From positions 620,001 to 684,000 of the forward strand of contig NZ_JAPEOB010000001.1 of NCBI RefSeq assembly GCF_026341775.1: a DNA stretch of 64,000 nt, read 5' to 3'. Positions 43,488 to 52,830 of this stretch are shown piece after piece. The notes below the pieces were generated by a model. The model saw only the letters and a list, made by a program, of their open reading frames with translations, did no database searches and was not told the DNA's origin. Source of the stretch: Streptomyces sp. NBC_00654. Its GTDB lineage: Bacteria > Actinomycetota > Actinomycetes > Streptomycetales > Streptomycetaceae. Within the stretch, counting starts at the first letter, position 1; the number at the start of each line of letters is the position of its first letter. The position numbers and the translations under genes are program-made.

Positions 43488-46280
43488 TCAGACGCGGGTA
43501 CGTTCCAACTCGCCCGGACCGGAAGGGTCGGTGAACAACGCGTGGTCGGTGCCGTTCCGCGCCTCGGGACCCGCGCCGGGCCCGACCCGGTCGAAGACCT
43601 CATCGGGTCCCGTACCGGAACTGGACTCCTCGGTCAGCAGATACGCCTGCGCCTCGCCCACGTGGAAGTACATCCCGTGCAGCTGGAGCGTGCCTTCCGC
43701 GAGCCGCCGTGCCACCGCCTCGTGCGCCCGCAGATGCTCCAGCTGCTGGACCACGTTGGTGAGACAGAGCTGCTCCACCGCGTCGGTGGGCAGCCGGCCG
43801 GAGATCCGTGCCCAGGAGTGATGGCGGGACGCCATCCGCTCCAGGCTCGGCAGCCCGTGGCGCAGCCAGCGCCACAGGGGCGTCGTCCTGGGCGTCCCGG
43901 GATCGGCGTTGAGCAGTGCCTGCATGGCCCCGCAGCCGGAGTGCCCGCAGACGGTGATGGACTCGACCCTCAGCACGTCCACCGCGTACTCGATCGCCGC
44001 GGCCACGGAGTCGTCCCCGCTCGCCGGGGACTCGGTGTCCGGCGTGGGCACCAGATTGCCGACGTTGCGCACGGTGAAAAGGTCACCCGGGCCGCTGGAC
44101 GTGATCATGCTGGTGACGAGGCGGGAGTCGGCGCAGGTGATGAAGAGCTGGGAGGGCCGCTGTCCCTCGGCGGCGAGTCTGGCCAGCTCCCCGCGCACCA
44201 GAGGTGCCGTATTGCGCTGGAACGAACTGAGGCCGCTGAGCAGACGATGGGCCCCGGTCGGGCGTGACATGCCCGCGGAACCGCCGACGCCCCTGCCGGG
44301 ACCGGCGCCGGTGCCTTCTGTCTCGGCCGTGCCGCCGTGCGAACCGGAACCGGAACCGGAGCCGGAGCCGGAGCCCGAGCCCGAGCCCGAGCCGGAGTCC
44401 GCGTGGGAAGGGGAGCTGGCGCCGGTACCGGTGCCGGTGCCGTGGAGTGTGTCGGCGGCGGTGGTGGGTCCTGTGGGGTTTCCGTGACAGTGGTGGTTGC
44501 GCCACGGGGTCCAGGGGCGGCAGCAGGAGTGTGCCGCCGAGGTGGGCTCGGCGATGCGGCCGCCCGACCTGCCGGTGAAGGAGATCCGGGCGCCCTGGGC
44601 GAGCTGGGTGGTGCGCCAGTCCTGGATGCTCTCGTAGGCCGCGTGGTCCATGAAGAACCCGTCGAGTTCGACGATCGCGTCCACTCCGGGCGGAAGCTGG
44701 CCGAGCGTCCGGCTGAGCCGTGGAACGGCCAGGAAGGTCAGCTGGCCGCGGATGGTCACCAGATACCGCTCGCCCTGCTCGCTCACGGTGACTCTGGTGC
44801 GGGCCAGCCGGTGCAGCGCCACGGCCACGGCCACGGTGATGCCGATCGTCACGCCCTTCAGCACGCCGAAGGCGATCACGCCGGTGATCGTCGCGCCGTA
44901 CACCAGGAACTCCCTGTGTCTGTGGACATTGCGGATATGGGCGAAGCTCACCATCTGGATGCCGACCACCATCACCAGCGCGGCGAGCGCGGCCAGCGGG
45001 ATCCATTCGAGCACCGTCACCAGCAGCACCGCCGCGAGCAGGACCCAGACGCCGTGCAGGACGGTGGAAGCCCGGCCGGTCGCCCCCGCCCGTACGTTGG
45101 CCGAACTGCGCACCGCGCCCCCGGACACCGGAAGTCCACCCAGTAGTCCGGCCAGGGTGTTGGCGATGCCCTGAGCGCGCAACTCGCGGTCTAGGTCCGA
45201 GCGTTGGACGAGAACCGGAGGTTGTCCGGCGCTCTGGCCGGGTGGTTGTCCGGCACGCTGCGTGGATGGCTGGGAGGAGGCCGGGCCGGCCGGCCGGGCG
45301 GACGTTTGCTCGCCCGCGGGGTCGGCGGGCGGGGGCGGCGGAGCCGCGGGTGTCGAGGGTGTCCGGTCGGCCGTGTGGTCGGTCCGGTTCGCCGCGCGGT
45401 CCGCGGCCAGCTTGTCCACGGCCACCGCGGCGAGCAGCGATTCCAGGCTGGCCACCAGCATCACTGTGAACACCGCGGTGGCCAGGGCCAGTACGGGTCC
45501 CTGCGGCAGCTCGGGCAGGGCGTGTGAGCGCCACGACGGCAGGTCGACCCGGGCGATCCCGGGTGTCGCGAGGGCGGCCACCGCGGTCGCGAGGACCACC
45601 GAGGCGAGCGCGGCCGGAATTCTCCGTACCGCTCTCCCGGCGCGGCCCGGCAGCCGTGGCCACAGCACCAGGACGGCGATGGTGAGCGCGCCGATCAGCG
45701 GGGCGGCCGGACTGAAACGGGCCAACTGGTCCGGCAGGGCGAGGGCGTTGTCCATGGCGGAGCTCTGCGGTGAACCGCCGAGCACGATGTGCAGCTGGGC
45801 GAGGGCGATGGCCACGCCGATACCGGCGAGGGTGCCGTGCACGATGGCGGGACTGACAGCGAGTGCGCTGCGGGCCGCGCGCAGCGAGCCCAGCAGGATC
45901 TGCAGAAGTCCGGCGCCGATGGTGATGGCGCAGGTGGTGCGCCAGCCGTAGATCTGGATCAACTCGGCTGTGACCACGGTCAGTCCGGCGGACGGGCCGC
46001 TGACCTGGAGGGGTGTCCCGCCGAGAAGGCCGGCGACGATGCCGCCGATGGCCGCGGAGACCAGGCCGGCCGCCAGCGGGGCGTCCATGGCGACAGCGAG
46101 GCCGAGGGACATCGGGACGGCGATGAGGAACACGGTGATCGATGCGGACACATCGGCGCCCGCGATACGGAAGCGGCGCCCGCCGGGCGGCGGGCTGTGA
46201 GGGCGCTTGACTCCCGAGGCGCGGGGAGGGCGCGAACTTCGAGGGGTGCGTTCATGACGAGTGGGGACGCAGGCAGACAT
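43488..46280 (-). CDS. SulP-type anion transporter fused to beta-carbonic anhydrase
   Basis: A 930-residue fusion from the ATG at 46280, which has GGAGGAG upstream. Residues about 40-470 are a SulP transporter with about 10 helices (SITVFLIAVPMSLGLAVAM at the start), interrupted after about 270 by a disordered Pro/Ala/Gln loop. A STAS domain follows (RGQLTFLAVPRLSRTLGQLP). A Gly-Ser repeat linker leads to a beta-class carbonic anhydrase with CADSRL, HSGCGAM and the Zn ligands Cys, His, Cys. The fusion fits bicarbonate uptake with CO2/HCO3- conversion at the membrane. It is divergent from the lipoprotein gene. Confidence 0.9.
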   Translation of the reverse strand: MSACVPTRHERTPRSSRPPRASGVKRPHSPPPGGRRFRIAGADVSASITVFLIAVPMSLGLAVAMDAPLAAGLVSAAIGGIVAGLLGGTPLQVSGPSAGLTVVTAELIQIYGWRTTCAITIGAGLLQILLGSLRAARSALAVSPAIVHGTLAGIGVAIALAQLHIVLGGSPQSSAMDNALALPDQLARFSPAAPLIGALTIAVLVLWPRLPGRAGRAVRRIPAALASVVLATAVAALATPGIARVDLPSWRSHALPELPQGPVLALATAVFTVMLVASLESLLAAVAVDKLAADRAANRTDHTADRTPSTPAAPPPPPADPAGEQTSARPAGPASSQPSTQRAGQPPGQSAGQPPVLVQRSDLDRELRAQGIANTLAGLLGGLPVSGGAVRSSANVRAGATGRASTVLHGVWVLLAAVLLVTVLEWIPLAALAALVMVVGIQMVSFAHIRNVHRHREFLVYGATITGVIAFGVLKGVTIGITVAVAVALHRLARTRVTVSEQGERYLVTIRGQLTFLAVPRLSRTLGQLPPGVDAIVELDGFFMDHAAYESIQDWRTTQLAQGARISFTGRSGGRIAEPTSAAHSCCRPWTPWRNHHCHGNPTGPTTAADTLHGTGTGTGASSPSHADSGSGSGSGSGSGSGSGSGSHGGTAETEGTGAGPGRGVGGSAGMSRPTGAHRLLSGLSSFQRNTAPLVRGELARLAAEGQRPSQLFITCADSRLVTSMITSSGPGDLFTVRNVGNLVPTPDTESPASGDDSVAAAIEYAVDVLRVESITVCGHSGCGAMQALLNADPGTPRTTPLWRWLRHGLPSLERMASRHHSWARISGRLPTDAVEQLCLTNVVQQLEHLRAHEAVARRLAEGTLQLHGMYFHVGEAQAYLLTEESSSGTGPDEVFDRVGPGAGPEARNGTDHALFTDPSGPGELERTRV
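44341..44400. repeat. Hexanucleotide repeat encoding a Gly-Ser linker
   Basis: About ten tandem copies of GAACCG/GAGCCG/GAGCCC. On the coding strand they give (Gly-Ser)n between the STAS and carbonic anhydrase domains. Such arrays change length by slippage, so the linker is probably variable between strains. Confidence 0.85.
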
Positions 46281-46562
46281 GTTCCCGTCTCCTCCGGGGC
46301 AGCGCGGTCGCGGGGTGTGGGGGACGCGGCCGTGGGTCACGGCGTGCAGCGGCGGGATTTCTCAACTCTCGGTAAACGAATCGTAATGGAGAGTAAAGTT
46401 ACGCGTCTCGCATTTCGGGCAAATGGGCCATCGGATCACCCATTCAAGTGAATAAGCGTCTTTTCATACGGCCTGTCGCGCAGTGATTGCAGGGCTGCGT
46501 GCGAATTTGGCGGCGCCGTCGGCACTTCAACGCAAACAACCTGCAAGGAAGAGGGTGGGCGG

Positions 46563-47996
46563 ATGATGGCCGCCACGAAGAGGATGGCCTTTGGCGTCAT
46601 GGCCATGGCACTGATCACGGGTCTGGCGGGCTGTTCCGGCGCGGAATCCGGTGACAGCGGCTCCCGGGCGTCCGGGGCGGGCGCCGAGAAGAAGGCGCAG
46701 GAGGCCAAGCAGAACGGCCCGGCCGCCCCCAGGAACGCGGTGAAGCTCATCGGGGACGGCTCGACCGCCTTCACCGGTGTCCAGCCGAAGCTGCCGGTGG
46801 CCAAGCGCCTCGCGCCCGGCCGGAAGCCTCCGCAGTTCGTGGTGTTCTCCTGGGACGGAGCGGGGGAGGACAGCCAGAAGCTCTTCTCGCACTTCCGCGG
46901 TGTCGCCAAGAAGTACAACGCCAACATGACCTACTTCCTCAGTGGCGTGTACCTGCTGCCCGAGGAGAGGAAGGCCCTCTACGACCCGCCCAAGCACTCG
47001 GCGGGCCGCTCGGACATCGGCTTCAACGACACCGAGGGCATCCGCGACACCCTCGCCGAACTGCGTGCCGCGTGGCAGGACGGCAATGAGATCGGCACCC
47101 ACTTCAACGGTCACTTCTGCGGCAAGGACGGCGGGGTCGGGACCTGGTCCGTCGAGGAGTGGAAGAGCGAGATCGCCCAGGCCAAGTCCTTCGTCAAGGG
47201 GTGGAAGACCAACACCCCGGAGCTCAAGGCCGAAGCTCCGCTGCCCTTCGACTACGACAAGGAACTCGTCGGCGGACGAACCCCCTGCCTCGAAGGGCAG
47301 AAGAACATGGTCGCCGCAGCCCGGACGATGGGCTTCCGCTACGACTCCAGCGGGGTCGGCAATCAGGTCTGGCCCGAGAAGAAGGACGGCATCTGGGACC
47401 TGCCGCTCCAGCTCGTCCCGGTGCCCGGCCGCGCCTTCGAGACCCTCTCGATGGACTACAACTTCATGTTCAACCAGTCCGGCACGACGCAGGGCGACCC
47501 CGACCAGCACGAGTACTGGGGCAACCAGATGCGCGACGGCCTGCTCCAGGCCTTCGACCGCTCGTACAACGGCAACCGTGCGCCGTTGATCATCGGCAAC
47601 CACTTCGAGTCCTGGAACGGCGGCACGTACATGCGTGCCATCGAGGAGACGGTGAAGACCGTCTGCACCAAGGAGGGCGTGCGCTGCGTGTCCTTCCGGC
47701 AGCTCGCCGACTGGCTCGACGCACAGGACCCGGAGACGCTGGCCAAGCTGTCCACCCTCGGCGTCGGCCAGGCGCCGAAGGGTGGCTGGACGTCCTACCT
47801 CACCGCCCCGGCGGCGGCAGCGTCCGGAAAGCCTGCCGGCAAGGGCACGGAAAAGGGTGCCGAGAAGGGCACGGAAAAGGGTGCAGAGAAGGGCACGGAA
47901 AAGGGTGCCGGCGAGAGTGAGGGCGATGAGCCCGCGGAGACGGGCGGCGAAGTGAAGGCCGCTCCCGCGAAGGCGGAGGGCCACGCCGCCGAATAG
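46563..47996 (+). CDS. Lipoprotein with polysaccharide-deacetylase-like domain
   Basis: A 477-residue exported lipoprotein. The signal peptide ends in the lipobox ITGLAGCS (Cys about residue 21-22). The NodB-like domain begins QFVVFSWDGAGEDSQKLFSHF (Asp motif), followed by NEIGTHFNGHFCG (metal-binding HxxxH-type motif). VPVPGRAFETLSMDYNFMF and PLIIGNHFESWNGGTYM follow later. The C-terminus is a disordered Lys/Glu/Gly tail with repeats. It probably acts on a cell-wall or capsule glycan outside the membrane; activity is not certain. Two adjacent ATG codons (46563, 46566) could start it. Confidence 0.75.
   Translation: MMAATKRMAFGVMAMALITGLAGCSGAESGDSGSRASGAGAEKKAQEAKQNGPAAPRNAVKLIGDGSTAFTGVQPKLPVAKRLAPGRKPPQFVVFSWDGAGEDSQKLFSHFRGVAKKYNANMTYFLSGVYLLPEERKALYDPPKHSAGRSDIGFNDTEGIRDTLAELRAAWQDGNEIGTHFNGHFCGKDGGVGTWSVEEWKSEIAQAKSFVKGWKTNTPELKAEAPLPFDYDKELVGGRTPCLEGQKNMVAAARTMGFRYDSSGVGNQVWPEKKDGIWDLPLQLVPVPGRAFETLSMDYNFMFNQSGTTQGDPDQHEYWGNQMRDGLLQAFDRSYNGNRAPLIIGNHFESWNGGTYMRAIEETVKTVCTKEGVRCVSFRQLADWLDAQDPETLAKLSTLGVGQAPKGGWTSYLTAPAAAASGKPAGKGTEKGAEKGTEKGAEKGTEKGAGESEGDEPAETGGEVKAAPAKAEGHAAE
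47841..47912 (+). repeat. 24-base tandem repeat in the lipoprotein C-terminus
   Basis: Three consecutive 24-base units (47841-47864, 47865-47888, 47889-47912) encode KGTEKGAE and near copies. They form a flexible, charged tail likely to vary in copy number. Confidence 0.9.
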
Positions 47997-48044
47997 CCCG
48001 GGATGCCGGACCGGTCGGGTCGCCCCGGCCGGCCGGCCGCGCGG

Positions 48045-49040
48045 CTACGCGGGAGCGCTGACACCCGCTTCCGCGCACCGCTCGTCGAGCACGAAGGCGG
48101 GGTCGACCTGGGCAGCCAGGTCGGCGCCCGTCTTCTCGTTGCCCCAGCTCTCCGCGTTCTTCAGATGGAAGTGCACCATCTGGCGTGTGTAACGCTCCCA
48201 GTCCCGCAGTTCGTACGAGTCCTCCGCGGCGTCCTGGAGGGCCTGCAACGCCATCCGGTTGTCCGCCTCCAGCAGATCGAACCGGGACGGGCGGCCCTTC
48301 TCCATCGCCCGGACCCAGTCGGACTGGCCCACCCCGACGAGCAGGTCGTCGCCGACCTCCGCGCGCAGGAAGTTGAGGTCGTCCTGCCCCTGCACCTTGT
48401 TGCCGACGACCTTCAGCGCGATGCCGAAGTCCCGTGCGTATTCCTTGTACTGGCGGTACACCGACACCCCCTTCCGAGTCGGTTCCGCGATCAGGAACGT
48501 CATGTCGAAGCGGGTGAACATCCCGGAGGCGAACGAGTCCGACCCCGCGGTCATGTCGACCACGACATATTCGTCCGGACCGTCGACCAGGTGGTTGAGG
48601 CAGAGCTCGACCGCCCCGACCTTGGAGTGGTAGCAGGCCACACCGAGGTCGGACTCGGTGAACGGGCCGGTGGCCATGAGCCGGATCTCCCCGTCGTCGA
48701 GCCGGACCGTGCGCGCGCACGCGTCGTAGACGGGGTTGTCCTCGCACACGCGCAGCAGCCGCGATCCCTCGCCGGGCGGCGTTGTCTTGATCATCGTCTC
48801 GGCGGAGGCGATGCGGGGGTTGCTGCCCCGCAGGTAGTCCTTGATCAGAGGCAGTTGCGCACCCATCGCGGGCAGCGCGGCGGCCTCTTCCTCGTCCAGG
48901 CCCAGCGCGGCCCCGAGGTGCTGGTTGATGTCGGCGTCCACTGCGAGGACATGGGCTTCATTGGCGGCGAGGTGGCGGATGAAGAGCGAGGACAGCGTGG
49001 TCTTGCCGCTGCCGCCCTTCCCTACGAAAGCGATCTTCAT
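48045..49040 (-). CDS. MinD/ParA/CooC-like ATPase
   Basis: A 331-residue deviant-Walker ATPase. The ATG at 49040 is preferred because AGGTGA lies just before it; a GTG at 49046 is in frame. Walker A is AFVGKGGSGKTTLSSLF, followed by VLAVDADINQHLGAAL, which resembles CooC-type proteins that insert nickel or act in maturation. DEYVVVDMTAGSDSFASGMF is switch II. No membrane-targeting helix is seen. It is convergent with the lipoprotein gene. The client is unknown. Confidence 0.8.
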   Translation of the reverse strand: MKIAFVGKGGSGKTTLSSLFIRHLAANEAHVLAVDADINQHLGAALGLDEEEAAALPAMGAQLPLIKDYLRGSNPRIASAETMIKTTPPGEGSRLLRVCEDNPVYDACARTVRLDDGEIRLMATGPFTESDLGVACYHSKVGAVELCLNHLVDGPDEYVVVDMTAGSDSFASGMFTRFDMTFLIAEPTRKGVSVYRQYKEYARDFGIALKVVGNKVQGQDDLNFLRAEVGDDLLVGVGQSDWVRAMEKGRPSRFDLLEADNRMALQALQDAAEDSYELRDWERYTRQMVHFHLKNAESWGNEKTGADLAAQVDPAFVLDERCAEAGVSAPA

Positions 49041-49142
49041 GTTCACCTAGGGTAGCCGCACGAACGCGCACTGCTGCCACGGTTCGTGAAGAAGACCACT
49101 CCAAGGCGGTACGGGCGCAGGGGGCGCGTAGCCTCGCTACTT

Positions 49143-49967
49143 ATGAGTACGACTGCCTCAGACCCGCTCGCCGCCCTCGGCGCCCTGCCCGGGGTCACCG
49201 ACGCCGTGGACTCCGTACGCAAGGCCGTGGACCGGGTCTACGGCCATCGCGTGATGCGCCGTCGCAGCAACGAGGTCACCGCCGAAGCGGCGCTGCGCGG
49301 CTCGCGCGGTTCCGCCGCGCTGGCCGGGGCCGACTGGAATCTGGAGGAGGTGCGCCGGCGCACCGACTTCCGTGGTGAGGACGAGGCGCGCACGGTCGGG
49401 GCGGCGCTGCGGCTGACCGCGGAAGCCGGCCAGCTGCTCTCGATCTGGCGGCAGTCACCGCTGCGCGTCCTTGCGCGACTGCACCTGGTGGCGGCCGGTG
49501 GCGCGTCTCCCGACGACGCGGTCGGACGGCCGCGGCTGGCCGGTGAGCCCGTTGATGAACCGCTGATCGAGGCGCCGCTGCCGAGTGCCGACGAGGTGGC
49601 CGGGCGGCTCGAAGGCCTCTCGCAGCTGATCATCGCGGGCAGTACCGCCCCGGCGCTGGTCACCGCCGCGGTCGTGCACGGGGAACTCCTCGCCCTGCGT
49701 CCCTTCGGCTCCCGCAACGGCCTGGTCGCGCGGACGGCGGAACGGATCGTCCTGATCGGCAGCGGGCTGGACCCCAAGTCCATCTGCCCGGCGGAGGTGG
49801 GTCACGCGGAGCAGGGGCGGGCGGCCTATGTCGCGGCGTTCGAGGGCTATACGGCCGGGACCCCCGAGGGTATGGCTGCCTGGATCACCCACTGCGGACG
49901 CGCGGTGGAGCTGGGGGTGCGGGAGTCGACCGCGGTGTGCGAGGCGCTTCAGCGAGGTGCCGCGTAG
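49143..49967 (+). CDS. Fic-like domain protein with degenerate motif
   Basis: A 274-residue protein from the ATG at 49143. The C-terminal half has the shape of a Fic fold: AAVVHGELLALRPFGSRNGLVARTAERI, aligning with the HxFxxGNGRxxR motif of AMP-transferring Fic enzymes. The first His is not in place and NG is followed by LVAR rather than RxxR, so AMPylation activity is doubtful. The rest is helical and Ala/Leu-rich. It corresponds in position to a conserved actinobacterial hypothetical near the Ssd/Tad locus. Confidence 0.65.
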   Translation: MSTTASDPLAALGALPGVTDAVDSVRKAVDRVYGHRVMRRRSNEVTAEAALRGSRGSAALAGADWNLEEVRRRTDFRGEDEARTVGAALRLTAEAGQLLSIWRQSPLRVLARLHLVAAGGASPDDAVGRPRLAGEPVDEPLIEAPLPSADEVAGRLEGLSQLIIAGSTAPALVTAAVVHGELLALRPFGSRNGLVARTAERIVLIGSGLDPKSICPAEVGHAEQGRAAYVAAFEGYTAGTPEGMAAWITHCGRAVELGVRESTAVCEALQRGAA

Positions 49968-50004
49968 GGCGTGCGCGCCGGACGGCCGGGGTGGTGAACG
50001 GGTT

Positions 50005-50032
50005 GCGGCGGTACCGGCTCCGGTACCGCCGC
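50005..50032. terminator. Hairpin after the Fic-like gene
   Basis: Thirteen-base perfect arms (50005-50017 and 50020-50032, core CGGCGGTACCGG) enclose CT. It lies 38 bases after the Fic-like gene stop and 310 bases before the stop of the convergent HAD gene. The remainder of the gap to 50341 has no recognisable gene. Confidence 0.7.
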
Positions 50033-50341
50033 TGGCACGTCCACCCAGTTACCAAGCGTCCTCGGAATATGCCCATCAGGTCGGGAACCTTGCCCGTCAC
50101 CTGGTGCGGCTGGCCCGTAATCGACGGGTCGACGTCGCGTGGGTGCTCGGCTTTCGTGCTCGGTCCGTGGGGCCTTGCTGCGTGAAGGTGATCCTCTCGG
50201 ATGTCCCTGGTCTCGCGGGCCGTTGAGTCCTTTGTACTCCAGTACCGGGGGAAGGGAAAGCCCTGGCTCCACTTCTTTACTTTTAGGTTCAAATAAGGGT
50301 GAATCGGGCGGGCCTGCCGGGCGGATCTCCGGACCCGCGCA

Positions 50342-51184
50342 TCACGCGGAGAGTGCGCCGGCGGTGCGCCGGCGATTGGCGTACCAGACCAGCCCGGCGG
50401 TGACGGCCGCCGCCCCGACCGCTGCTGCGGCCACGAGCGCCGGGCGTGGCGGCATCGAGAAAGCGGGCAGGCGCTGCTTGAGCCGAACCGGCCGGTCGAA
50501 GACGAGAATCGGCCAGTCCCGCAGGGTCGCTTCGCGCCGCAGCGCCCGGTCCGGGTTGACCGCGTGGGGGTGCCCCACCGACTCCAGCATCGGTACGTCG
50601 GTGGCGGAGTCGCTGTAGGCGTAGCAGCGCGAGAGGTCGTACCCCTCCGACACCGCGAGCGCCTTGACCGCCTCTGCCTTGGTGGGGCCGTACGCGTAGT
50701 ACTCGACCTCGCCCGTGAAGCAGCCGTCGTCGCCGACGACCATCCGGGTGGCGACGACCCGGTCGGCGCCGAGCAGCTCGCCGATCGGTTCGACGACCTC
50801 GGCGCCCGAGGTCGAGACGATGACCACATCACGCCCCGCGGTGTGATGCTCCTCGATGAGGGTGGCCGCCTCGTCGTAGATGATCGGGTCGATCAAGTCG
50901 TGCAGGGTCTCGGCGACGATCTCCTTGACCTGCTGGACGTTCCATCCCTTGCAGAGCGCGGAGAGATATTCGCGCATCCGCTCCATCTGATCGTGATCTG
51001 CGCCCCCGGCAAGGAACACGAACTGTGCGTACGCGGTGCGCAGTACGGCACGGCGGTTGATCAGTCCGCCTTGGTAGAAGGACTTGCTGAAGGTCAGAGT
51101 CGAAGACTTCGCAATGACCGTCTTGTCCAGGTCAAAGAAGGCTGCTGTACGCGGCGAGAAGCAGTTTTCCACAAGGCTGAGCAT
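50342..51184 (-). CDS. HAD-family hydrolase (SerB-like, subfamily IB)
   Basis: A 280-residue HAD protein. Motif I is AAFFDLDKTVIAKSSTL, motif II VVIVSTSGAEVVEPI, and motif III/IV CYAYSDSATDVPMLESVG. The C-terminal 45 residues have a single membrane helix (ALVAAAAVGAAAVTAGLVWYA), so it is anchored by its tail. Relatives include phosphoserine phosphatase and lipid-phosphate phosphatases. It is the counterpart of Rv3661, next to Ssd/Tad genes, and is divergent from them. Confidence 0.85.
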   Translation of the reverse strand: MLSLVENCFSPRTAAFFDLDKTVIAKSSTLTFSKSFYQGGLINRRAVLRTAYAQFVFLAGGADHDQMERMREYLSALCKGWNVQQVKEIVAETLHDLIDPIIYDEAATLIEEHHTAGRDVVIVSTSGAEVVEPIGELLGADRVVATRMVVGDDGCFTGEVEYYAYGPTKAEAVKALAVSEGYDLSRCYAYSDSATDVPMLESVGHPHAVNPDRALRREATLRDWPILVFDRPVRLKQRLPAFSMPPRPALVAAAAVGAAAVTAGLVWYANRRRTAGALSA

Positions 51185-51319
51185 AGGGGCCCACCATTCG
51201 GCGTAAACTCCGGCGCGTGGGTTTGCCTGAGAAGGCCCTCGGGTACACCATGGAAGTCACGGATCGTTCGCGACCGTGCTAACCCGGTCCGACTCCTCCC
51301 CCCCCGAGTCGGCCGTGGG

Positions 51320-51354
51320 GACGACCCCCGCTCTCCCCCCCGGCGGGGGTCGTC
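51320..51354. terminator. GC-rich hairpin in the HAD-ssd intergenic region
   Basis: GACGACCCCCGC (51320-51331) pairs with GCGGGGGTCGTC (51343-51354) across an 11-base pyrimidine-rich loop. It stands between two divergent genes, so it may be a transcription attenuator in the ssd leader rather than a plain terminator. Confidence 0.6.
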
Positions 51355-51509
51355 GCATGTCCGGACGCGTTTTTGACGCTCGGATTCATGATTCCCCTCC
51401 TTCTCCGGTCCGAGCTGCCCCGGCTCCTGCCGCGCTCTGCACACTCTCCCTCGTCACCGTGCGTAACGGAAGGGCTGCGCTCCGGAAGTCACCGGTATGA
51501 GCTACGAAG

Positions 51510-51556
51510 TTATTCACAGCGTCGAAGTTGTCCACAGTTTTTCAGCAAGATCCACA
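51510..51556. promoter_or_regulatory. Cluster of DnaA-box-like 9-mers upstream of ssd
   Basis: TTGTCCACA at 51528-51536 matches the Streptomyces DnaA box consensus exactly. TTATTCACA at 51510-51518 (one base from TTATCCACA) and AGATCCACA at 51548-51556 lie close by on the same strand. The segment is the most AT-rich of the region and precedes the Ssd/Tad operon by about 130-170 bases. Whether DnaA binds is inference. Confidence 0.45.
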
Positions 51557-51681
51557 TGTTTTTCCGAGGTGTTGCACGTTGATTCCACCCGTGAAGTCCG
51601 CGGGTTCCGGAATCGCGCATCTCGGAACGCTCCGAGATCGCCGCGGACCGCACTGAAGGGCAGTGAGAAGGGGCGGAGATC

Positions 51682-52830
51682 GTGGCTGGATCCCTCGCAC
51701 GAGAAGGTCTGCCGATCGCCGAAGGGCGGCGGGGCGGACCGTTGATCGTGACCGAAGACGTGGAGTTGCTCGACGATCTGCTGCGGCTGTGCGCGGCGGC
51801 CGGGGCGGAACCCGAAGTCCATCACGGGCCGCCCGAGCGAAGGGGCGGCTGGGACCGGGCGCCGATGGTCCTGGTGGGCGACGACGCGGCCGCGCGGTGC
51901 CGCGGTGCCGCGCGCAGACGGGGTGTGCTGCTGGTCGGACGGGACCAGGACGACCCGGACGTCTGGCGGAAGGCGGTGGAGATCGGGGCCGAATACGTGT
52001 TGCGGCTGCCCGATTCCGAGAGCTGGCTCGTCGACCAGATCGCCAACGCGTCCGAGGGGGTGGGCAGGCCCGCGCTCACCGTCGGGGTGATCGGCGGGCG
52101 GGGCGGCTCCGGCGCGTCCACGCTGGCCTGTGCCCTCGCGGTCACCGCGGCGCGGTCGGGCCGTCGGACCATGCTGATCGATGGTGACCCGCTCGGCGGT
52201 GGCATCGATGTGCTGCTCGGAGGCGAGCGGGCGGAGGGTATGCGGTGGCCAGATTTCGTCCATTCCAAGGGGCGTCTCGGCGGTGGGGCTCTGGAGGACT
52301 CGCTACCCGCGCTGCACGGACTGCGGGTGCTCAGCTGGGGCCGGGACGATGAGGTCGTCATCCCGGCGCAGGCGATGCAGGCCGTGCTCGCCGCCGCGCG
52401 CCGTCTCGGCGGGGCGGTCGTCGTGGATCTGCCCAGAAGGGTCGACGGGGGCGTCGCGGAGGCACTGGCGCAACTGGACCTCGGCCTGCTCGTGGTCCCC
52501 GGCGAGCTGCGGGCGGTCGCGGCGGCGAAGCGGGTGGCGGCGATGGCCGGAATGGTGCTGGACGACATCCGAGTGGTGGCGCGGGGGCCGTATGCGGCGG
52601 GTCTGGACGGACAGTGGGTCGCGCAGGCGCTCGGCCTTCCTCTCGTGGGTGAACTTCCGCTGGAATCGGGGCTGTCGGCAGCCCAGGACGATGGCGTGCC
52701 ACCGGGCGGCAGTGCCCGCGGGCCGCTGGCGCGGTTCTGTGAGGCGTTCTGGGACCGGGCGGACGTCCGGCACGGCAGTGGTCCGACCGTCGGCACGACG
52801 ACCGGTCCGGCCGGGGGAGGCCGGTCATGA
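51682..52830 (+). CDS. ssd: Septum-site-determining protein Ssd / TadZ-CpaE-like ATPase
   Basis: A 382-residue protein from the GTG at 51682. Residues 15-125 resemble a receiver-like N-terminal domain without the phosphorylated Asp. The C-terminal MinD-like ATPase has GVIGGRGGSGASTLACALAV in place of a Walker A loop, in which the signature Lys is replaced, and then RRTMLIDGDPLGGG. In mycobacteria Ssd influences septum formation; in Tad systems the same family (TadZ/CpaE) localises the pilus machine to the pole. Its stop overlaps the tadA ATG by 4 bases. Confidence 0.85.
   Translation: MAGSLAREGLPIAEGRRGGPLIVTEDVELLDDLLRLCAAAGAEPEVHHGPPERRGGWDRAPMVLVGDDAAARCRGAARRRGVLLVGRDQDDPDVWRKAVEIGAEYVLRLPDSESWLVDQIANASEGVGRPALTVGVIGGRGGSGASTLACALAVTAARSGRRTMLIDGDPLGGGIDVLLGGERAEGMRWPDFVHSKGRLGGGALEDSLPALHGLRVLSWGRDDEVVIPAQAMQAVLAAARRLGGAVVVDLPRRVDGGVAEALAQLDLGLLVVPGELRAVAAAKRVAAMAGMVLDDIRVVARGPYAAGLDGQWVAQALGLPLVGELPLESGLSAAQDDGVPPGGSARGPLARFCEAFWDRADVRHGSGPTVGTTTGPAGGGRS

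Noticed and set aside
41124..44267. A 1,047-codon plus-strand frame
   Set aside because: It is antisense to acetyl-CoA synthetase and the carbonic anhydrase part of the fusion, and has no recognisable domain.
51510..51556. DnaA boxes as the chromosomal origin
   Set aside because: oriC in Streptomyces has many boxes and lies next to dnaA/dnaN, none of which is here.
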